A stretch of DNA of 64,000 bases from Nyssa sinensis (lineage: Eukaryota > Streptophyta > Magnoliopsida > Cornales > Nyssaceae), in assembly GCA_008638375.1 (NCBI GenBank), contig CM018032.1:35907251-35971250 (forward strand). The letters are read 5' to 3'. Under the pieces are notes generated by a model, which saw only the letters and a list, made by a program, of their open reading frames with translations, was not told the origin of the DNA and did no database searches. The translations under genes were made by a program, and so were the position numbers. Position 1 is the first letter of the stretch, and the number at the start of each line of letters is the position of its first letter. Below are positions 1 through 12,107 of this stretch, in pieces.

Positions 1-1418
1 ATGACTGTTGTTACTCCTGTTTTTATTCGTTAAATCATATATCATCTCTTATGGTTGTTAGTATTATTGTGGATATAAATGATCCTGATATGTACATTAT
101 TGACTATACCTAAGCGGTGTGAGATTTAAGAGGATATTGATGTTAATGAGCACCATTTATGGTGTGGATTGAGATATTGGAATTGTAGGAAATAACACGT
201 ATGCGAAAAAGACTTAGGATGGGAACTAGTCACGTCTTTTGTGTTATTGAGCATGGTGAGATTGCGTCTTACCAGGGGTTCCATTTATAATAGGGATGGT
301 GTCGCCCCTCAGCTTGCGAGCTGTAAACCCACGTGGGTGGTCGTTTGTTTCCATCGGGTTAGTAACTCGTAAAGCATTTAGGCTTACCAGGAGCCAAATT
401 AGGTGGACACTTATGGGATTGAGATTATTGAAAGAATGGACTGAGATGAATAAAAATTTATCCCTTTTGCTGATGATTGATTTACTTGAGATTATTTTCC
501 TTGACTTATCTATGATATTTCATTTTGATTATTGATGGACTATACACTGCTAGTTGTGATACTATGGTAATTGTGAATAGTTGCTTAGCTGTGAATGTAT
601 ATATTGTTCTTGTGGCTTTGAACAGGAAATGGAGGTTCTTCGTGAAGTTGGTACGTTTACACTTACATCTTGTGATTGATTACATGTTTATATACATTGT
701 TCTTGTAGCATTAAAATAGGAAATGGAGGTGCTTCATGGAATTATACGTTCATATTTATGTCATGTGTTCGACCCTCCATATGTCGACTACCTGGTTGTT
801 ATTTTCAAACCACATGTAGTGGTTTGATGCCTTTTGATAATTATGTTTATGCCTGTATTTGGGATATGATGATGTGGTGTGCTTGTAATGCATACTGGAC
901 TATAGGGTGTGTTCTCTTTGGACTTGCATTAGTTTTTGCATGCTGCTTGCTTATGTGTTTTGGGAAACCCTACTGAGCACTATGGCTCACCCCTGTTGTT
1001 TATGGGAATTGCAAGTATTGATTTGATGGAAGATAGTTTCAAGAGTAGTACAGGATAGACTGAAGTCAATCATAGTATTTAATTTTATTCATGTATTTAT
1101 TCGGTTACATTTGTTAGGGTGTCTTTACGCTTTAGACTGTTGTTGTACATGTATATGTTGGATTATAGAGTCAGCTCTAGGTGTTACCATATTGTACCTT
1201 GTTGTTAGATGTTTGGCATTGTACCTTTGAATGTAATCCATTTCATTTAATTCTGTTACGGGACTTAAATAAGACTAATCAAGAAACCGAACTAAAACCA
1301 ATTAAAGGAAATTAATTCCAAAAAAAAATTGGCCTTTATTTTATATACTTAACTAGGATGGTTAGTCCTATTACCTAACTTATCAAGGCCCAAGACCCTG
1401 CGGGTCAGAGGCGTGACA
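1..1418 (+). repeat. Left LTR, 3' part only
   Basis: This is the 3' third of an LTR, cut by the window start. It ends GCGTGACA, as the right copy does, and is followed two bases later by the primer binding site. It has no gene content; the short reading frames in it are not shared in frame with the other LTR. Confidence 0.75.
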
Positions 1419-1421
1419 CAA

Positions 1422-1433
1422 TGGTATCAGAGC
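1422..1433 (+). other. Primer binding site (initiator tRNA-Met type)
   Basis: TGGTATCAGAGC is the classic plant primer binding site complementary to the 3' end of initiator tRNA-Met. It lies directly after the left LTR end and primes minus-strand DNA synthesis. Confidence 0.85.
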
Positions 1434-1729
1434 TTTAGATTTCGAATACCTAGGGACAATGGGAGAGGTTTAGACCTCAAGTTGATTGGACCAGTTTGGA
1501 TTGCATGTTGTTTGTGTGCTTGTTGCATTGGTGTGTGCAGTTATGCATTGAACTTGATTTCCCAATTGACTAGGAGTATGTAATTTATTTGATCTATTGG
1601 TTGACTGAGATTAGAAACATGTGTCTATAGGGTAGACCGTATATTTTGGGGAATAGGTCGTATCCCTGGTTATTTATGAGATAGACTGTATGCCTAGTTA
1701 TCTAAATGGTAGGCGTGTACTCATATATA

Positions 1730-1784
<55 letters not shown>

Positions 1785-2630
1785 CATTGGGATGGATTCT
1801 GTGCTTATGTGTTTATGTGGTTGGTATCTATAACCTATTTCTTGTTGCTTGGTGATTGACTGTATGTATATGCTCGATTAATACTCGATATTCATAGGTG
1901 ACAATACTATGACTATGGTATACTATACAAACTAGATAGGTCTCAGGTCCTACGTTATAGTTGATGGATAGCGCCCCATCAGCTAATAACAAAAAAAATT
2001 GTGATCCAATAAGGGTTATCACCTAGCTATGATAGTGAAAGAATAATAAAGAGAAATGAAGAATTGTGAAATAATAAATGAAAAGATGTCGGGAAGGTTG
2101 TGAGACATAAAATAAATGACACAGAAGACTGTAAAATGCTAAATAAGAAATAAGATTTGTTAAGATTCTTGTATTTGGACTGAGTAGTGGATGCTCAGAG
2201 TATTCATACTTGGGACTTAGTGACATTCTTACGTTAAGCTCTCTTATCGAGAAATATATTACTTATGGATAGTATTCACTCAAGGTTGAGTATTGTGTAT
2301 CAGAGTTAGTTGTTGCCTTAGAAACTGTATGCGATAGACCTTATCGGTCTTTTAACCTGTTATACTAAGTTAGTGGTTTAACATTGTAATGCTTAGACCC
2401 AATTTGTGATGGGAGTAGAGAAAGGTAGCTTGAGGTATAACATTGGATGGTATTACTTAATGTAGGGAATTTTAGATTCTCTCGCAAATTGGTGTATCAC
2501 AAGAGATAGCTTGAATTTCACGGACAAAATTCTTGTAAGGTGTAGAGGTTGTAGCAACCCGAGAGATTATCAGATGATGTTTTGATAATATCTTCTTTAG
2601 AGTGACCGAAATTTGGGGATGAAATTTTTA
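1434..2630 (+). other. Non-coding interior of the long-LTR element
   Basis: About 1.2 kb without any recognisable gag, protease, RT or integrase motif on either strand. It holds a TATG/TA microsatellite at 1723-1784. Near the end, two similar segments (about 2521-2555 and 2600-2655) both look like the end of a chromovirus pol plus purine tract plus LTR start. Confidence 0.6.
1723..1784. repeat. (TA)n/(TATATG)n microsatellite
   Basis: Alternating TA with regular TATATG units, inside the interior of the long-LTR element. Confidence 0.95.
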
Positions 2631-2644
2631 TAAGGGGTGGAGAT

Positions 2645-5600
2645 TGTAAGAACCCAAAAAATCATCAAAGGGCAATTCGGTAAATTGCCAGCATAGGCTA
2701 AGGACAGATAAATCAAATATGAGACAGATAAATTATAAAATGAGTTGATAAGTCATTAATATGACACAGTGAGGCTAAAAATGAATTTTGGTAATTTGTT
2801 CGGGACTGGTGTGAGTCAAGGGGCTATATAGTCATTTACAGGACGTAGATAAATATGAAAACCCAAACGATAGAATTTTGGAAAACAGATTGCATATTTG
2901 GAATCAAAGCACTAAAATTAACTAAGGTGTCAAGTTTGATGTGATTCTGAGACAGTTTCAATTTAATCTAGTGTGCGTGCACAGTTGGCGAACTGTCCAC
3001 ATGGCATCTTGGGAAGCGTGAGAAGATTCTCCAAGAAGCTAATGAAAGCTTTTAGAAGAGGGACACATGTCAAGATTTGGTGGTGGGAGAAGGAGTGATA
3101 GTGTGAGTGCAAGTGCATGGTAGGGAGACAAAAGGCTGAGGTGTGTGATATGTTAATGGGACTTGAAAGAGAAGAAAGAGAGAGAAAAGGCATTCAACTC
3201 TTTTTCAAAAACATTCTACACTTACTCTCTCTCATTTCTAACTCTCTCTTTGTCTCTACAATTTTCTCTCTCTTTTCTATCTCTAGAAGCCCCTTTGCCG
3301 GATCTGTGATATTGTGTGTGTGTGTGTGTGTATGTTTGAGAGTGCAGTTAGTGTGTGTGTGTGTGTCTTCAATATGTGTTTGTATGGGTTCAAAGTAGGA
3401 AAAGAGAAAAGTTATGTGTGTGTGTGAGCAGTTATAGAGAGAGAGAGAGAGAGTGTGTGTGTATGTGTGTGTGTGAATAGTACGATGCGTATCAGTGTGT
3501 GTTTGAGTGTATATGAAATAGTGTGTGTGTGTGTGTGTTTGTATGTGTGTCTGTGTGTGTGACACAAATGGAAACCGAAAACAAAAGGAAAAGAAGATGA
3601 AGAAATCAAAAGGAGAAATGAGTAGAGGGTGACTAGAACTAGAGAAGAAGTTGGTAGCCATGAGAGAAAGGTTGAAGCTCTCTCTCTCCTCTGGATTTTC
3701 TCTCTCTAACCGAGAGTTGAGGTATGGGTTTTTACAATATTGTTGAGCCTTTGTTTTTAATTTTTTTAGAGAATGTTATGTTCTTGGTTATCTTGTTTTT
3801 GGATGCATGCATATATATATATATATATATATACTTAGAGAGAGAACCAAATTGGGTCATCTTAGTTTTTGGAAGTTGAAAGGTTTTGAACCCTCAAATT
3901 TAATCTAGCTAAGTTGCTTGGCCTTTGTGGGGGGTTTTGAAACAAAAAGAAAGAAATGAAGAGAGAAAAAACTAAGGAAAACATAGGAATGCAGGTCGCC
4001 AAACAATTTGGAGATTTTTCCACAGAGGAAAAATCATATGTTTTTGGTTTATGAAATACATAGACCTAGGTGTACCTTTGTGCCAGGAGTGATCTTGGGT
4101 AAAAATGGGATCGATTTAGTTATGGAGAGTGGAGGAAATTACCCTCGCCAAAAGTTGGCTCTATCGGAGTCGACTTTTTTTACCAGTCAATTCACAAACT
4201 ATAGAATGAATTGGTGAAATGAATTGTTTAACATGAAACTCAGTTGAAAACGATTAAGAAATCATGGAGAGATTGTTAGAAAATTTACAGTTTCTAGCGT
4301 CGTTGCTAGAGAATGAAGCACTGTTTCGACAGGTTACCAGTTAAGGTCTGGTCAACAGGTCAAATGGGCATTCGGGTCGGGTTTGAATGGATTCGGGTCT
4401 AGTCCGTGGGGCGGCAGGGCCCTTAGGGGCTGTTTGGTTATGGGTAATTTGAAAACCTTAAAATTTAATTGGAATTGGAATAGGGTTATCCCTACTCCAG
4501 AAGTTGAAATCAAAATTGGAATAAGGTCGTTTGGCAGTAGGGATTAGAAATTGAATTTAGGGAAATTGTAAAGGGGTTGAATTGATTTAGTTAATTATAA
4601 ATGGGTGGACAATTTAGGGGAAATTATGAAAAAGCCCGTCTGTTTATAAAATTAACTATAAAGTCAATTAAAATATAAAAAAAAGGCCTTCTTAAAGTAT
4701 TAGGGCATTCTGGACTCAATGGCAGGAGTCAAGTTTGGACATTCGGGGACCCGAGTGTGGTCCCACATGAATATGAAAATTTATGAAAACACCCCTTGAT
4801 GATAGCATAGAAACTTAAAGGCTAATTAAAACTCAAGAGGGGCTATTCCAAAGTTGTTGGATGCCTGAGATTCAAATATATGATTAGACTGAACAAATGG
4901 GGACTCGGTGATGGTCCCACATAAAATGAGAAAATAAGGATTATGCCCCTAAACTTATATTAAGCAATTGAAAGCCGAATTAAGATCTAGAAGAGGCATT
5001 TTCAATGCTTTCGGATGCCAAGGACTCAAATATGATATCAGAATAATGAAATAGGGACTCGGGGTAGTCCCACATGAATGTGTGAAATTACCAAAATGTC
5101 CCTTGGGCATGAAAGAGATATATATAAGGATTAATAAAATTCAAGGAAGACATCTTTAGGATTCTTGAACCTTTTAGATTTGATTCCAAGGTTGGCGTTG
5201 AGAAATGGCATCTTGGTAAACGTGTAACTTGTCCGATAAATTATAAAAATCTCTTTATGGGCTTAAAAGACTAGTCAACTGACTTAAAGACAATACGATA
5301 GGGCTTCCTTAAGATTTTTAATACTCGGGAACATATTTTTTATATCTGTTTGGGTAAACGGGTACCCCAAGATACAGGTTAAAGAGTAATGACCATAGAG
5401 AACCATAAGACTTGATACGATACCTTAGTGCTATGGGCCAAGGTGGTCCCGGGAATAGAACAAGAAATACGTAAGCCAATTGACAAACATTATGAAAGAC
5501 ACAGGTAGTGTCTCCTTGTAGAGGGGTGAGGATTGGGACTAGAACAATGTCCTAATGTGTTAATGTGTATACTTGCTAAGTTATTCGTATGATATGTTTA

Positions 5601-7177
5601 TTTGTATCATTTGATACCCTTGCCATTATGTTATCATTATGACGTGATTGTGATATTAAATGCTATGATGTTGGAATAATTACATGATGATACTGGATAT
5701 ATGTGATTGCCATGTTGATGTTTATCTTGATTTCTATTTCTGTCATGGATAGATATGACTGTTGTTACTCTTGTCTCTATTTGTTAAATCATATATCCTC
5801 TCTTATGGTTATTAGTATTGTTGTGGATATAAATGATGCTGATATGTATATTGTTGACTATACTTGAGCGGTGTGAGATTTGAAAAGATATTGATGTTGA
5901 TGAGTATTGTTAGTGATGTGGATTGAGATATTAGAATTATGGAAAATAATACATATGAGAAAAAGACTTGAGATTGAAACTAGTCATGTCTTTTATGTGC
6001 TATTGAGCATGGTAAGATTACGCTTAACTCGGGGTTCCATTTATGATAGGAATGGTGTCTCCCCTCGGCTTGTGAGCCATAAACCTGCACGGGTGGTCGT
6101 TTGTCTCCATTGAGTTAGTAGCCTATAAATCACTTACGCTTACCGGGAGCCAAATTAGGTGGACACTCATGGGATTGAGATTATTGAGAGAATGGAATAA
6201 GACTGAATAAGACCTTATCCCTTTTGTTGAGGATTGATTTACTTGAGATTATTTCCCTTAACTTACCTGTGATATTTCATTTTGATTATTGACAGACTGT
6301 ACATTGCTAGTTGTGATACTATGGTAATTGTGAATGGTTTCTTAGCTGTGAATGTATACATTGTTCTTGTGGCTTTGAATAAGAAATAGATGTGTTTCGT
6401 GGAGTTGGTAAGTTTAAACTTACAACAAGTGATTGATTATATGTTTATATACATTGTTCTTGTGGCATTAAAACAGGAAATAGAGATGCTTCGTGGAATT
6501 ATATGTTCATATTTATGTCATGTGTCTGACCTTTCATATGTCGACTACCTGGCTGTTATTGTCAAAGCACATGTAAGTGGCGCTAATGCCCTTTTGATAC
6601 TTATGTTTATGCCTGATGATATGGTATGCTTGTGATGAATACTGGACTATAGGGTGTGTTCTCTTCGGACTTGCATTAGGTTTTGCATGCTGCTTGCTTG
6701 TGTGTTTTGGGAAACCCTACTGAGTGTTATGGCTCACCCCTGCTATTCATGAGAATGACAGGTATTGACTTAATGAAAGATAGCTGCAGGTGCAGTACAG
6801 GATGAGCTGAAGTCATCACAGTATTTAATTTTATTCATGTATTTATTCAATTACATTTATTAAGGTGCTTGTACCCTTCAAACAGTTGTTATACATGTAT
6901 ATGTTGGATTGTAGAGTTAGCTATAGGTGTTACCATATTATACCTTGTTGTTGGATGTTTGGCATAGTACCTTTGAATGCAATCAATTTCATTTAATCCC
7001 ATTATGGGACTTGAACAAGTCTAATTAGGAAATCGAACCGAAACCAAGTAAAAGAAATCAATTCAAAAACAAAAGGGTCTGTATTTTATGTACTTGACTA
7101 GGATGGTTAGTCCAATTACCTACCTTATCGGGATCCAATGACCCCTTAGTTCGACATTGTGGGTCAGGGGCGTGACA
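2645..7177 (+). repeat. Right LTR, about 4.5 kb
   Basis: Begins TGTAAGAACCC after a purine-rich tract (AAGGGGTGGAGA) and ends GGGGCGTGACA. At about 4.53 kb it is very long for an LTR. Its 3' third matches the left LTR. It contains GT-rich and GA-rich simple repeats at about 3300-3560, an AT microsatellite at about 3809-3832 and several decayed blocks, but no gene. Confidence 0.65.
3310..3562. repeat. GT-rich/GA simple-sequence stretch
   Basis: Interrupted (GT)n runs with a (GA)n block at about 3436-3453. On the minus strand it reads as a long His-Thr frame, an artefact of the dinucleotide repeat. Confidence 0.9.
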
Positions 7178-7314
7178 TTCCATATTTCGTAATCTAAAGC
7201 TTGATGATAGATCTTCATTCTAGCCTTCCAATATATATAGTTTTGGCCACTAAATAATAGAGTTTTATTGGTCGATTGTATTTCAGCAAAGACAGTTCCT
7301 ACAATATTTTTCAT
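7178..7314 (-). pseudogene. Copia gag N-terminus fragment, truncated by the element at 1-7177
   Basis: On the minus strand, starting at the ATG at 7312-7314, the peptide contains a GQNYIYWKARMKIYHQ block. This is the conserved F-x-G-x-N-Y-x-x-W-K-x-R-M pattern at the start of plant Copia gag proteins. The frame runs out exactly at the outer edge of the long LTR, so the rest of gag and all of pol are not here. A primer binding site lies just upstream on the same strand. Reading: the Copia element was already present and was split by the later long-LTR insertion. Confidence 0.65.
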
Positions 7315-7356
7315 ATTTGTACTCTTGGAGTTTTAGCTTCTTTACCAAGAGATGAG

Positions 7357-7368
7357 ACTCTGATACCA
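7357..7368 (-). other. Primer binding site of reversed Copia element
   Basis: The plus strand reads ACTCTGATACCA, the reverse complement of TGGTATCAGAGT, an initiator tRNA-Met type primer binding site. It lies between the LTR on the right and the gag start on the left, as expected for a minus-strand Copia element. Confidence 0.75.
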
Positions 7369-8782
7369 CTAGTTTTCCAAATATATACCCCTAGAGGGGT
7401 AAATATGGCATTTTTTAATATTGACAACTTTATAAACTTTAAATACCGATGCAAGTTAAGCACAAAGTTTGTAAAAGAGTCAAGAGAGAAACAGAGAGCA
7501 AACACAATAGTTTTTACAAGTTTCGAAAAACTTCCTACGTCCTCGACTCAAGTATCGCCACTTGAGTTTTTTCACTATCTTGATCTCCTTTGCAAGTAGA
7601 GGTCAAATATTTACAACAAGAGTTCTAAACGCTTTGCTTAACAAAATATCCCCTTTTGCCTCACAAAGGTAACACCTACCTATAAATCTCACCGCAATGA
7701 AAAGTGACAAAGTTAAATTACTCTCTTCAAGAGTTGATTGGTTAAATAAATGCTCACTCACTAAAGATTGATCAAGTGTAAGTTTGAGTATTTAAGATAG
7801 GTAAAACTTTCATATATAGGTTTTTATAATAAATCAATTCTAAAGTCAAGAACAAAGATGTGGAAGTTAAAACATGTAAGTTGATTGCAATAAATGTTGT
7901 AATGAACCTCTATTTATAGGATTTTGAAAAATATGTCAGTTAGATTCAAAATATAGCCGTTCCTCCCTTTTCATCTATTCAAAATTTGAATTTTCAATTG
8001 CAAAATCGATAGAATTAATTGACTAATTTTATCAATTAGTCAACTAGATGAAGATCCAATCGACTGATCAGCTCAACTAATTGTCCAGATGGTTGGGGCT
8101 CATTTGTTCAAGAAAAATTAGTCGACTGGACTATTTTTTTAGTACACTATTTTTGCCTTTGAAATTTGGATAATAAGTTCAAAATTGTGTACAAAATTGT
8201 CACTCGGTCGATTGGTTCTAGAAAATGGTCGACTAGTTTTGAAAATGTAAGAAATAGGCATAAGAATCATTCAACTAGTTCTTAGAATTTGTCTATCAGT
8301 TTTGGCAAGTTTAAGCTTATTTGTCTATTTTCACTAGTGTCACTCTTTCAAAACAAATTAATCTTTCAAATTTAAAGTATATCAATGTAATGTTTTGAAA
8401 AATCATTTTATGATTGGTTCTAGTTGATCATTTAAATATTTAGAGCTTACGCTTTTGATCAATGTAAACCTAATTCACTCAAAATCTGAAATAAAGGAAA
8501 ACAAAGTCTTGTCATAACTTGTCTTAGTTCCTTGGGCTTGAGTGTCCATTTGCTTGGTTGATCATGAGTGAATTCCACCAGCTTGGATTTTAGCTTTGAC
8601 AGTTTGTACTTTGAGTGGATTCCTCTGTTTGATGGATTTTGATATTTATTGGTCAACCATTTTCTTTGACCTAAATGACCTATTTGCATTGTCACTAAAA
8701 AAAACTTTATTCACATAGTCAATGTTTTGTTATCATTAAAATTATTAATATTTCCTTGGTTGAAAACCTTCAGGGTGAACAT
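7369..8782 (-). repeat. Probable 5' LTR of the reversed Copia element
   Basis: The stretch upstream (on the minus strand) of the primer binding site. Its outer part, about 8160-8770, is similar to about 31130-31710, so this is a dispersed repeat family. It contains repeated GTCGACTGG/GTCGACTAG-like motifs. The outer edge is placed at the AACA ending near 8782, where similarity to the second copy fades; the edge is approximate and no target duplication was found. Confidence 0.5.
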
Positions 8783-11029
8783 AATTATATACATATATAC
8801 ATATATACATATATATATATTATATGAATATTTTTATAAGAGGAATATGAAACAAACTTTGAAGAAACTTGTAAGATTCTATATTTTCTAGCATTAGGAC
8901 ACCTCATGCTTGTGCAAAGCATGAGGTGGCGGATTGAGGCATTGGATGGGTGGAAAATTACCACCTATCCATGAGAGGTATATATATAATGATGTTATGC
9001 ATGGCTAGAAAAAAAATTTTAGTAACCAATAGAAAAAGAAAGCAATTGATACAAAAGATTAGAAGCTTTGGATTATTGAACTAGACAAGTTAGATAGAGA
9101 AGGAAGAAGGAGATCAAAAGTGCAGCTGCAAAGAAGAAAATTAAGTTTAACCCATCACTGTAAGAAACCAATTCAGGTAAGAACCTACATCATTGTCTCT
9201 AAATTTGTCAAATAGGCCATCTAAACCATGAAAGCAAGATTAGAAAATGAAAGAAGACACCAAAAATATATTGAAAACACAAGCCCAAAGCCATTGTTGA
9301 AGCTCGAATTAAATTAGGTTTCAAAGAAACTTGGATAAAACTAAGTTTTGACTTAAGACTTGGAAAATGATTGAGATAGGAGAACATAGGAACAAGAATC
9401 ACTCAAAACGACTGAGAAATGAGAGAGAAAATTGAAATTTCAAGTCCAAGGTGACATAATTGTTTTGAGAAATTAAGATTTATAATCCATTACCCAAATC
9501 TAGTTTAAATGTTCCGAACTAATGATAGGAATTGAAAGATATTAGAAATGGAAGCAAGAAGAATCCTAAAAACCAACCTAGAAATCTAGGGTTTTGCAAT
9601 AATAGTGACTGTCGCATTGGGGAAGACAATGAGTTAACTCTTCGAGTTGACTGGGTCAAACTGAACTGGACCTGAGTTGACTTGGTGGTTCACTAGGTTG
9701 AAATATAAGTGACATGGCATCATTTTTTATGCTTTGGGGCCAAAGCTGTGTCGTTTTGGGGTTTTGTTTAAAGTCCAAATTTGGACTATTTTCCTACGAT
9801 GATAGGAAATTGAAATCAGAAGAAGACATCCTTATCTTGGATTTTTGAATTAGGTCTTCTTGGTTACAAAGTTTAGAAATTAAAATTTCTAAATTACAAA
9901 GTGGCCCTTGTATTTTTGGATAATTGTAAAATGATCCCAAATATTTTCTAAAATTATAATTTTTCTCATAAACTTTGATAAAATTACAAAAAGGTCCTTG
10001 CACTTTTGGTTATTACTGTTTTGCTCCTAAATTTTCGGGAAATTACAAAATAATCCTATATTTCTAAAATATCTTTTAAAAAATTCCCCTATTTATTTTT
10101 AAAATTCTTTCAAAAATACCCATATAGCATAAAAATGAGCTATATAAAGGCTATTTAAGTTTCAGAAAAGGTTATGTTAGAGTTTTTTAACATTCCAGAC
10201 TCAATGGTGGAGTCCATTTTAGTAAATTAAAGTAAGAAAATATATAATATGCAAATTTTAAGAATTACAATTATATCCTTATTGAGAAAATAAGCCATTT
10301 AGTGAACTCGGAAAGCATAAACAGACCCATTTTATAATTTAAGGAGCCTCTGAACCGAACAATAAGATCCATAAAAGATAAAAATAATAAATAATATTTT
10401 TTTAGCATAATATCTTTGTGAATAAGGCACTGAATGTCAATCTATATGCGTAATTATAGGATCTTCAAAAGAAAAAGGGAAACGAGTAAAGAATTACTGA
10501 CTTCACGTGAGTTTTTCATTACATGTCGAGGCGATTTTTTTTATAGATATATGTATTTTAAACTCAAGTAAGATTTCTGTTATTAGATATATGTACTCAA
10601 ATAGAATTTGAAAATAATACATTGATATATTACTAGTATTAATAGTTTTGAGATATGTGAATTAAGGACTTATTATGATATGCTTAAGTCATTGGACATT
10701 AGAATTTGTTTTTCAATTTTTTCTTAGAACTTTGTGATTTACCTTTATATTATGTTAAGAAATTATATAATTTCTTGCTCACCTAATAATCAGTTTTGAC
10801 TCACTATTAAACATAGAGATATTAATTTTACAATTAAACTTGTTATTTATCATTATTTGACTTTAGACTTGATTTTAATATATTTGTACTATCTAAAAAT
10901 TCTATGAATAGTCATTATCGAATAAATCATGTTAGGACATTCAGGCTATTTGAGTATTAGCTAATTCGTGTTTGAAAAAATTATTAAGTTGTAATTAATT
11001 CAAGTCATAGTACCCAAGCCTTGTGATCA
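8783..11029. other. Decayed repeat DNA, no gene seen
   Basis: AT-rich. It contains a perfect 11-bp hairpin at 8901-8927. Blocks such as CATTCCAGACTCAATGG near 10190 resemble a block near 4710 in the long LTR, so part of this stretch is probably an old, degraded LTR of a related family. No reading frame is recognisable on either strand. Confidence 0.45.
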
Positions 11030-11116
11030 TCACTACAGTTCATGGAACATGAAGATTCTTCACATGATGGCAACCATGGTAGTCGAGGTATAATTTCTTG
11101 AATTTAATAGTTCATT

Positions 11117-11159
<43 letters not shown>

Positions 11160-12107
11160 CATTCATTCAAAATGTTTAAAAATTTTAAGCGTGTTTAAAA
11201 TATATTTTAAGGGTTAGGATGGTTTTTACAAAAAGATCTATTTTCATTAAATCTTTTTACATGTGCGTGTTTGTCGTGCAAATGAGGTTACTGCCTCACT
11301 CGTTCAAATGAGTCTTGGCTTTATTCAAACAACCCAAACAGTGGCCAACATTATACATGTCCATTCACTCTCGTTCGCTACCTCGTTCGAACAACCTAGA
11401 TAGTAGCCAACAAAACATATGCTCGTTCACTCTTGTTCACTAGCTCGTTCGAATGACCATGACAGTAAGTTTCTTCGAGTTTTATTTTAGAAGCTCGTTC
11501 GAAAGAACTTTGACAAAACTGACGAACTTTGTTCAGTTTTCATAAGGACTCCTCGTGTTTTTAACCCTAATATATAAAAAGGTTTTGCACGAAAATTGTG
11601 AGACTTTTAGCGTCTGCTATAATTTTTCTTTATTCCAAAAGTCTTGGTAAGCATATTTATGATCGTACACATCCATGACCTATTAATTTACGAACCCTAC
11701 CACGCATTCTTCTTCACCATCATAGTAAAAGTTTTTCGAATTCAAGTTGTGTGCAATTAGTAAAGTTCGAGGTTGCATGGAGATTCGCAGTTGTGATAGA
11801 AGTGTTCCATTCAGGGATTCGAAGTGGAGATTTACTTGAAGAGCGCTTGTGGATTCGAGTTTGAGGAGGTTCAGTGCAAGAACAAGGTTTGAGGTACTAA
11901 GTCGTTGTGTCGATCGCGTTTGTAATCACCAAAGCTCTTTTAATGGATTTAGCATCTAGGTCAGCGCCCCAGGGTTTTCCAAGGCAAATATAGTTTATCT
12001 GTGGTGGATTTTCTCATCAACAAAAATCAATGTGCACGTTCTTATTTTTACTATTATCACTTTGTTGCTTTAATTGATAATTCACATTGATTGCTTGTTG
12101 CACGTAC
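11030..12107 (+). repeat. Probable LTR-type regulatory sequence interrupted by a solo LTR
   Basis: Contains a (CA)n tract at 11121-11157, several CTCGTTCGAA/CTCGTTCACT units at about 11290-11520, and a TATA-like TATATAAAAAGG near 11571. The sequence resumes after the 12108-14915 LTR with TTCACCCCCTTTTAGGTC, wording often seen at the ends of plant Copia LTRs. I infer one older LTR split by the later insertion. Its borders are not defined. Confidence 0.35.
11121..11157. repeat. (CA)n microsatellite
   Basis: Uninterrupted CA dinucleotides, about 18 units. Confidence 0.97.

Larger units (their letters stand above)
1..7177 (+). mobile_element. Long-LTR Ty3/gypsy-type element, non-coding interior (LARD-like), left end outside window
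   Basis: Positions 1-1418 are a direct repeat of about 5755-7177, roughly 85-90% alike by eye. The first copy is followed at once by a primer binding site and the second copy is preceded, about 4.5 kb upstream, by a purine-rich tract and a TGTAAGAACCC start, which is the layout of an LTR retrotransposon. The interior (1419-2644) is only about 1.2 kb and holds no gag or pol reading frame, so the element could move only with proteins from another source. The purine tract preceded by a GGGGATGAAATTTTTATAAG stretch resembles the end of pol in plant chromoviruses, which suggests a Tekay-like relative. The target duplication cannot be checked because the left end is missing. Confidence 0.7.

Noticed and set aside
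3194..3661. Long minus-strand frame rich in His and Thr
   Set aside because: It is the translation of a GT dinucleotide repeat inside an LTR; no conserved domain and not shared by the other LTR.
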